Assembly: GCA_049324315.1 (NCBI GenBank)
Contig: JBMOKU010000001.1
Coordinates: 1 to 26,267 of the forward strand
Direction of reading: 5' to 3'
From: JBMOKU01 sp049324315
GTDB lineage: Bacteria > Bacillota > Clostridia > Peptostreptococcales > Thermotaleaceae
DNA length: 26,267 nt
In this document: positions 23,218 through 26,267 of the stretch, piece after piece
How the letters are laid out: every line of letters begins with the position of its first letter
Position numbering within the stretch: position 1 is the stretch's first letter
Translations under genes and position numbers: made by a program
Notes under the pieces: generated by a model
Told to the model about the DNA's origin: nothing
Database searches by the model: none
Seen by the model: the letters and a program-made list of their open reading frames with translations, nothing else

Positions 23218-24417
23218 TTGAAGAAAGGAATATATTTATTACTTATTATGGTTTTCCTTCATACTTCTCTGACTTGGAACTATGCAGAGCCTGATATCGA
23301 TATTCAAGGAAAAGCAGCCCTGCTGATGGATATGGAGACGGGAAAAATCATCTACCAAAAAAATGTGGAAGAAAGTCTTCCTCCTGCCAGTATCACCAAG
23401 CTGATGACCTATTTGCTGGTGATGGAGGCCGTGGACGCAGAAAAGATTAAGATGGATGACATGGTGCCCATAAGCAGTCAAGCCAGTAAAATCTCTGGAG
23501 CCACGTATCATCTGAAAGAAAACGAAAGAATATCGGCAAAAGAATTGATTGAAGTCGTTATGATTGTCTCTGCCAATGATGCAGCAGCAGCCTTGGCAGA
23601 ATATGAAGCAGGAAATATGGATACCTTTGTAGAAAATATGAATGAACGGGCAGTAGAAATAGGCTTGAAGAACAGTCATTTCGTTAACCCTACCGGAATG
23701 CCTGAAAAGCAGGGAGGTAACAGAATGTCTGTCCAGGATATCGGCGTTTTATCCCGATATATCCTTGCACAGTATGGAGAGCAGCTGCTACCCTTAACAG
23801 ATCAAGAAGTATATCAAAACCCCCAAAGAAATTTTTCAAAAGAGAATACCAATGGGTTGTTAAAAATACTGCCTGACGTGGATGGATTAAAAACCGGATA
23901 TACAGATGAGGCCGGTTATTGTCTGGTTGCTACCATGAAGGTACCGGCTGCAGTGGAGAATGAGCAGGATTTTAGACTCATCGGAGTCGTTATGGGAACA
24001 GCGAGTAATAGTGAACGAATTGCAGAGAGCAAAAAACTGTTGGAATACGGAACAACGCATTTTGCTAAACAAAGAGTTGTTTCAAAGGATGAAGTAGTAG
24101 ACCAATTTCATCTATTGGATTGGGAGCAGCTTGCAGTTGATGCCGTTGCGGAAGAGGATCTATGGGTGTTTGGTCCAAGGGAAGGTCTAGTAAAGAAGAA
24201 AGAGGTAGTAATGAATGAGAATCTGCTGCTGCCTATCCTTCAAGGAGACAAAATCGGGGAACTTCACATTACATTATATGATGATACCCTATGGAAGGTA
24301 GATCTTCGCAGCCGTACAGAAAATAAAGTGCTGTCCTTTGGTGCATATATCCAAAGGATGATGCAGGCGATTGTAGGGATGTTTGGTTATCTAAGGCAGG
24401 CATTTGGAAGTATGTAA
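23218..24417 (+). CDS. D-alanyl-D-alanine carboxypeptidase (DacF/PBP5 type)
   Basis: This class S11 penicillin-binding protein removes the terminal D-Ala from peptidoglycan peptides, limiting cross-links. The 399-residue protein has a signal peptide (GIYLLLIMVFLHTSLTW), the catalytic S58-I-T-K61, the S118-A-N120 motif and the K225-T-G227 triad. A C-terminal beta domain and a final hydrophobic/amphipathic helix (YIQRMMQAIVGMFGYLRQAF) are likely to hold it on the membrane. The start is TTG 23218 after GGGGGAG. It could be vegetative dacA or sporulation dacF; sequence alone does not decide. The selenoprotein gene follows after 32 bases and may be cotranscribed. Confidence 0.92.
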   Translation: MKKGIYLLLIMVFLHTSLTWNYAEPDIDIQGKAALLMDMETGKIIYQKNVEESLPPASITKLMTYLLVMEAVDAEKIKMDDMVPISSQASKISGATYHLKENERISAKELIEVVMIVSANDAAAALAEYEAGNMDTFVENMNERAVEIGLKNSHFVNPTGMPEKQGGNRMSVQDIGVLSRYILAQYGEQLLPLTDQEVYQNPQRNFSKENTNGLLKILPDVDGLKTGYTDEAGYCLVATMKVPAAVENEQDFRLIGVVMGTASNSERIAESKKLLEYGTTHFAKQRVVSKDEVVDQFHLLDWEQLAVDAVAEEDLWVFGPREGLVKKKEVVMNENLLLPILQGDKIGELHITLYDDTLWKVDLRSRTENKVLSFGAYIQRMMQAIVGMFGYLRQAFGSM

Positions 24418-24449
24418 TTTATCAAAACTTGATGGAAGGAGAGAAACAA

Positions 24450-24734
24450 ATGAAAATTATTATTGATAACAAGGTAAAAGAGTTTCTCAAAACAAAAGGA
24501 CAACAAGTCATGACAGTGGAGCGAATGCCCAGTACATCCTGCTGAGTGAGGATTACCATACCCCGTGTTTGGGTAGGAGCACCAGAGGATACAGAGAAAT
24601 ATGATAGATATGAAGTAGAGGGTATAGAAATCTACCTTTATAAAGGAGCGTCGGTAAAGAACGCATTGAGGCTTGTGCTGGCCAATTACATTATTTATAA
24701 GGAGATTAGCGTAGAAGGTATAGATATCATGTAG
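24450..24734 (+). CDS. Selenoprotein of the HesB-like CC/Se-motif family (in-frame UGA = Sec)
   Basis: The frame from ATG 24450, with site GGAAGGAG, meets TGA at 24543-24545 (codon 32) and then continues without another stop to TAG 24732-24734, giving 94 residues. The TGA follows TCC TGC, so the protein has TSC-U, the CC/Se motif with selenocysteine replacing the second cysteine. MKIIIDNKVKEFLKTKG before it, and IPRVWVGAP and YEVEGIEIYLYKG after it, read as one HesB/IscA-like small fold. A hairpin sits just after the TGA. A gene caller not allowing Sec would report only the 62-codon piece starting at 24546. The function is unknown; a redox or metal role is suggested by the motif. Confidence 0.85.
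24543..24575 (+). promoter_or_regulatory. UGA codon and SECIS-like hairpin
   Basis: After the TGA, TACCC (24559-24563) pairs with GGGTA (24571-24575) around a seven-base loop CGTGTTT. The loop begins 18 bases after the stop, as expected for a bacterial SECIS recognised by SelB. Confidence 0.6.
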
Positions 24735-24831
24735 AACAGCGATAATACGAGCATAAGTTTTTAGGTTTAAAATAGAGAGAAGTAGTTAAAACTATGGGAG
24801 TAAGAAGAGGCTATACGAAGGAATTTGGAAT

Positions 24832-24860
24832 TTGCAATATAAGCTTTTTTATGGTATTAT
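24832..24860 (+). promoter_or_regulatory. Promoter of tRNA-Arg
   Basis: TTGCAA (24832-24837), a 17-base spacer and TATTAT (24855-24860) lie about 20 bases before the tRNA. Confidence 0.7.
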
Positions 24861-24881
24861 ATTTTTTGTCTATTATATCGT

Positions 24882-24958
24882 GCTTCCGTAGCTCAGCAGG
24901 ATAGAGCGACGGTTTCCTAAACCGCAGGTCGGAGGTTCGAATCCTCTCGGGAGCACCA
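24882..24958 (+). tRNA. tRNA-Arg (anticodon CCT)
   Basis: The 77 bases fold as a cloverleaf. The acceptor GCTTCCG pairs with CGGGAGC, the D arm is GCTCAGCAGGATAGAGC, and the anticodon loop TTCCTAA contains CCT (reads AGG). The T arm is GGAGG-TTCGAAT-CCTCT, and the CCA end is encoded. The outermost anticodon-stem pair is A-C, otherwise the stems are sound. Confidence 0.95.
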
Positions 24959-24962
24959 TGTA

Positions 24963-25003
24963 AAATAAAGATACCGCAAGTGTTTGCGGTATCTTTATTT
25001 TTT
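24963..25003 (+). terminator. Terminator of tRNA-Arg
   Basis: AAATAAAGATACCGCAA and TTGCGGTATCTTTATTT form a perfect 17-bp stem with a GTGT loop, followed by Ts. Confidence 0.88.
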
Positions 25004-25027
25004 ACTTCTAAGTTTACATAATTGAAA

Positions 25028-25047
25028 TTGGCGACTATTTGGCGACT
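25028..25047. repeat. TTGGCGACT tandem pair beside tRNA-Arg (possible element remnant)
   Basis: TTGGCGACT occurs at 25028-25036 and 25039-25047, an 11-base pitch. On the minus strand this reads SRQIVAN, resembling the tail of a tyrosine integrase. A tRNA 3' end is a usual attachment site, so this may be a scar of an integrated element. No integrase gene is present. Confidence 0.3.
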
Positions 25048-25204
25048 GAGGTGAAGAATACAGCTATTTCTTATCCCATATTGATACTTTTATTTGCTTT
25101 GGAATGAAAACCTAGTTTCTCGCTTTTATATCTACGTTAGTAAATTTTTTGGTGGGTTTAGCCCGTGCTCTTTCCTTTGTGATTATATTTGTCTTCTCTA
25201 ATCA

Positions 25205-25822
25205 TTATTTATTAATTCTTTCAGGAAATAACTTATCTTTATAGTAGGATTCAGATTGATAGATTGCAGCTAAAGGATTGTGACCCAGGACTCTATCTTT
25301 TACTGCAAAAACAGTTACAAGAGCTTCCGAGTATTTTATGAATAAAGAGTCGTGTCCAACACACAAACCTAAAAGAATATTAAGGTCTGTTTTAGCTTCA
25401 TTTAAAAACATAGCTTGCCCAATAGGATTACACATAGCTACTTTCTCAGGTTCAATTACATCAATAAAGTTTTTGGGTATATTTCCAATTTTACATGTGA
25501 CTGAATTTACTTCAAATCCATTATAAGAAAGTATCTTACTTAACATCTTTGCTTCATTAGCTAATCCGATGCAAAATGCAAGCCCTATATTTTTATATCC
25601 ACAGGAATTTGCAAAATCCATTATTTCCTCTAATCTTGTGTTTTTACAATATCCTTGACTGGTTATTAATGATGATAAATGAGCTGTTTTATAGATATCT
25701 TCCTGCGTATATAATTCTTTTATTTCTTTCATTCTTTCATTAGTGCATGGACAATTTTGTGGAGCTTTATCAAAGTCTCCACTGCTACAAACGTGCACAG
25801 AACATAAAGCACAGCTATACAT
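25205..25822 (-). CDS. DUF1847 family Cys-rich putative metal-binding protein
   Basis: The 205-residue protein starts MYSCALCSVHVCSSGDFDKA and continues PQNCPC. This gives a CxxC...C...CxC arrangement typical of DUF1847, likely binding zinc or iron-sulphur. Later conserved parts include NIGLAFCIGLANEAKMLSKI, CNPIGQAMFLNEAKTDLNIL and LCVGHDSLFIKYSEALVTV. The second half resembles a small-molecule or thiol-binding fold. The function is unknown. The minus-strand site AAGGAGGA precedes ATG 25822. It stands alone; neighbours do not suggest a pathway. Confidence 0.88.
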   Translation of the reverse strand: MYSCALCSVHVCSSGDFDKAPQNCPCTNERMKEIKELYTQEDIYKTAHLSSLITSQGYCKNTRLEEIMDFANSCGYKNIGLAFCIGLANEAKMLSKILSYNGFEVNSVTCKIGNIPKNFIDVIEPEKVAMCNPIGQAMFLNEAKTDLNILLGLCVGHDSLFIKYSEALVTVFAVKDRVLGHNPLAAIYQSESYYKDKLFPERINK

Positions 25823-26024
25823 AATAATTCCTCCTTCAATATAACCGAAATAATCTCTAAAGACTACAACGTTTGATTTTTATTAAAATCGTCATAAATC
25901 ACCTCTATTTAATAAACTGTCTTCAACGCGCTGATAAGTCTATTTCTTAATAAAGATTTATCATAGTGATTTTTTACCATTTGTGCTAACATGTATAGTA
26001 TAAACAAAGCTTGTCATGTATTAA

Positions 26025-26054
26025 AGGGACAGTTTTCTTAAAATCAAAGGGGAC
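26025..26054. repeat. GGGAC / GGGGAC pair
   Basis: AGGGACAGTTTTC and GGGGACAG lie 23 bases apart just before the MocR-like fragment. AGGGACAGTTT matches the GGGGACAGTT of the MITE's right end (reverse strand of 513-525), supporting a dispersed repeat family. Confidence 0.4.
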
Positions 26055-26062
26055 AGAAACAG

Positions 26063-26164
26063 ATGAACAACCTATTTTTATTCACTCCATTGTTGGATCA
26101 TAAAACGAACAAGCCTATTTACTACCAGTTGTATGAATATACACCAGTTTACAAGTTTGATTAA
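26063..26164 (+). pseudogene. N-terminal fragment of a MocR/GntR-type regulator
   Basis: The 33-codon frame begins MNNLFLFTPLLDHKTNKPIY and continues YQLYEY. The phrase KPIYYQLYEY is typical of the start of MocR/PdxR regulators, just before their GntR-type HTH. After about codon 25 the reading changes to TPVYKFD and stops. The following DNA holds the end of another gene on the opposite strand. An insertion sequence has probably cut the gene near 26137. The fragment is short, so the family call is tentative. Confidence 0.45.
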
Positions 26165-26267
26165 GCCACTTGATCTTTGTCAAGAAAGCTCCTTACCGCT
26201 TTTTTCATGGTTGAATAAATTTTAGTACTTTCGAAGCTGGATACGAAAGTGTCAAATATTAATTCTT
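26161..26267 (-). CDS. C-terminus of a possible insertion-sequence transposase (continues past the window edge)
   Basis: On the minus strand a frame is open from the window edge to TAA at 26161-26163. The visible 34 residues include FDTFVSSFESTKIYSTMKKA and end VRSFLDKDQVA. They have no diagnostic motif. The stop lies about 25 bases from the point where the MocR-like reading breaks, which is a usual distance between a transposase stop and the end of its element. That context is the reason for the call; family unknown. Confidence 0.35.
   Translation of the reverse strand, partial: ELIFDTFVSSFESTKIYSTMKKAVRSFLDKDQVA

Noticed and set aside
24546..24734. Separate 62-codon gene downstream of dacF
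   Set aside because: It is the part of the selenoprotein after the UGA; the upstream half has the ribosome site and start.

Overview
The window looks like the chromosome of a low-GC, anaerobic, Gram-positive bacterium of the class Clostridia. An Alkaliphilus or Natronincola-like organism would fit, but that is an inference. The support is AT-rich intergenic DNA, strong GGAGG-type ribosome sites with several TTG/GTG starts, two serine T-box leaders, a NiaR-type NAD regulator, a UPF0182 membrane protein, a lipoprotein M1 peptidase, a DUF1847 Cys-rich protein and a UGA-containing selenoprotein gene. Most genes are on the + strand in short operons separated by clear intrinsic terminators.

Layout. 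1-553: tail of an unidentified gene, a run of four hairpins (86-207) and a MITE-like element (294-525) inserted in the leader of niaR. 554-5640: niaR, then the quinolinate branch of NAD synthesis (nadA-nadB-nadC) followed 13 bases later by an orphan PTS IIC-like membrane protein. 5794-8547: a large UPF0182 protein. 8605-9805 (minus): a SurA-like lipoprotein and a small unknown protein. 9972-10502: an unknown protein. 10508-12121: promoter, serine T-box and serS. 12122-12484 has no gene; it holds the serS terminator, a candidate alternative-sigma promoter element, a long hairpin and a LexA-type box with promoter. 12485-14578: an accessory module with a two-subunit sigma factor (SigO-like and RsoA-like) interleaved with YvrJ, then a separately terminated unknown 142-aa protein, and two membrane proteins on the opposite strand. 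14579-15032 has no gene; it holds the minus-strand promoter and an inverted repeat, then the consensus fru promoter with iterated operator motifs. 15033-18932: fruR-fruK-fructose IIA-fructose IIBC-HPr. 18933-19861 has no gene; it holds the HPr terminator, a probable 230-nt small RNA with its own promoter and terminator, a GGGAC hairpin, and the promoter and serine T-box of serA. 19862-21454: serA. 21612-23111: M1-family lipoprotein. 23218-24417: dacF-type carboxypeptidase. 24450-24734: selenoprotein. 24735-25204 holds the tRNA-Arg promoter, tRNA-Arg(CCT), its terminator and a short att-like direct repeat; nothing else is visible. 25205-25822 (minus): DUF1847. 25823-26267: GGGGAC repeats, then an N-terminal fragment resembling a MocR/GntR regulator that runs into the 3' end of what may be an insertion-sequence gene.

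How the parts work together. NiaR would silence nadABC when niacin or NAD is plentiful, and the IIC-like protein may move a related metabolite. serS and serA both read uncharged tRNA-Ser through a UCC specifier, so charging and serine synthesis respond to the same signal. The fru operon couples fructose uptake, phosphorylation and its regulator to a dedicated HPr that keeps both His15 and Ser46.

The most interesting region is 12286-14737. A LexA-type box overlaps the promoter of a split sigma factor. An identical 11-base element lies upstream of both the sigma operon and the unknown 142-aa gene. Two small membrane proteins, one of them only 50 aa, lie on the opposite strand and converge on that gene. 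A damage-inducible two-subunit sigma switch driving one unusual protein is a testable reading. The second candidate novelty is the small RNA at 19117-19348, with three CCACCA modules at a 54-55-nt pitch.
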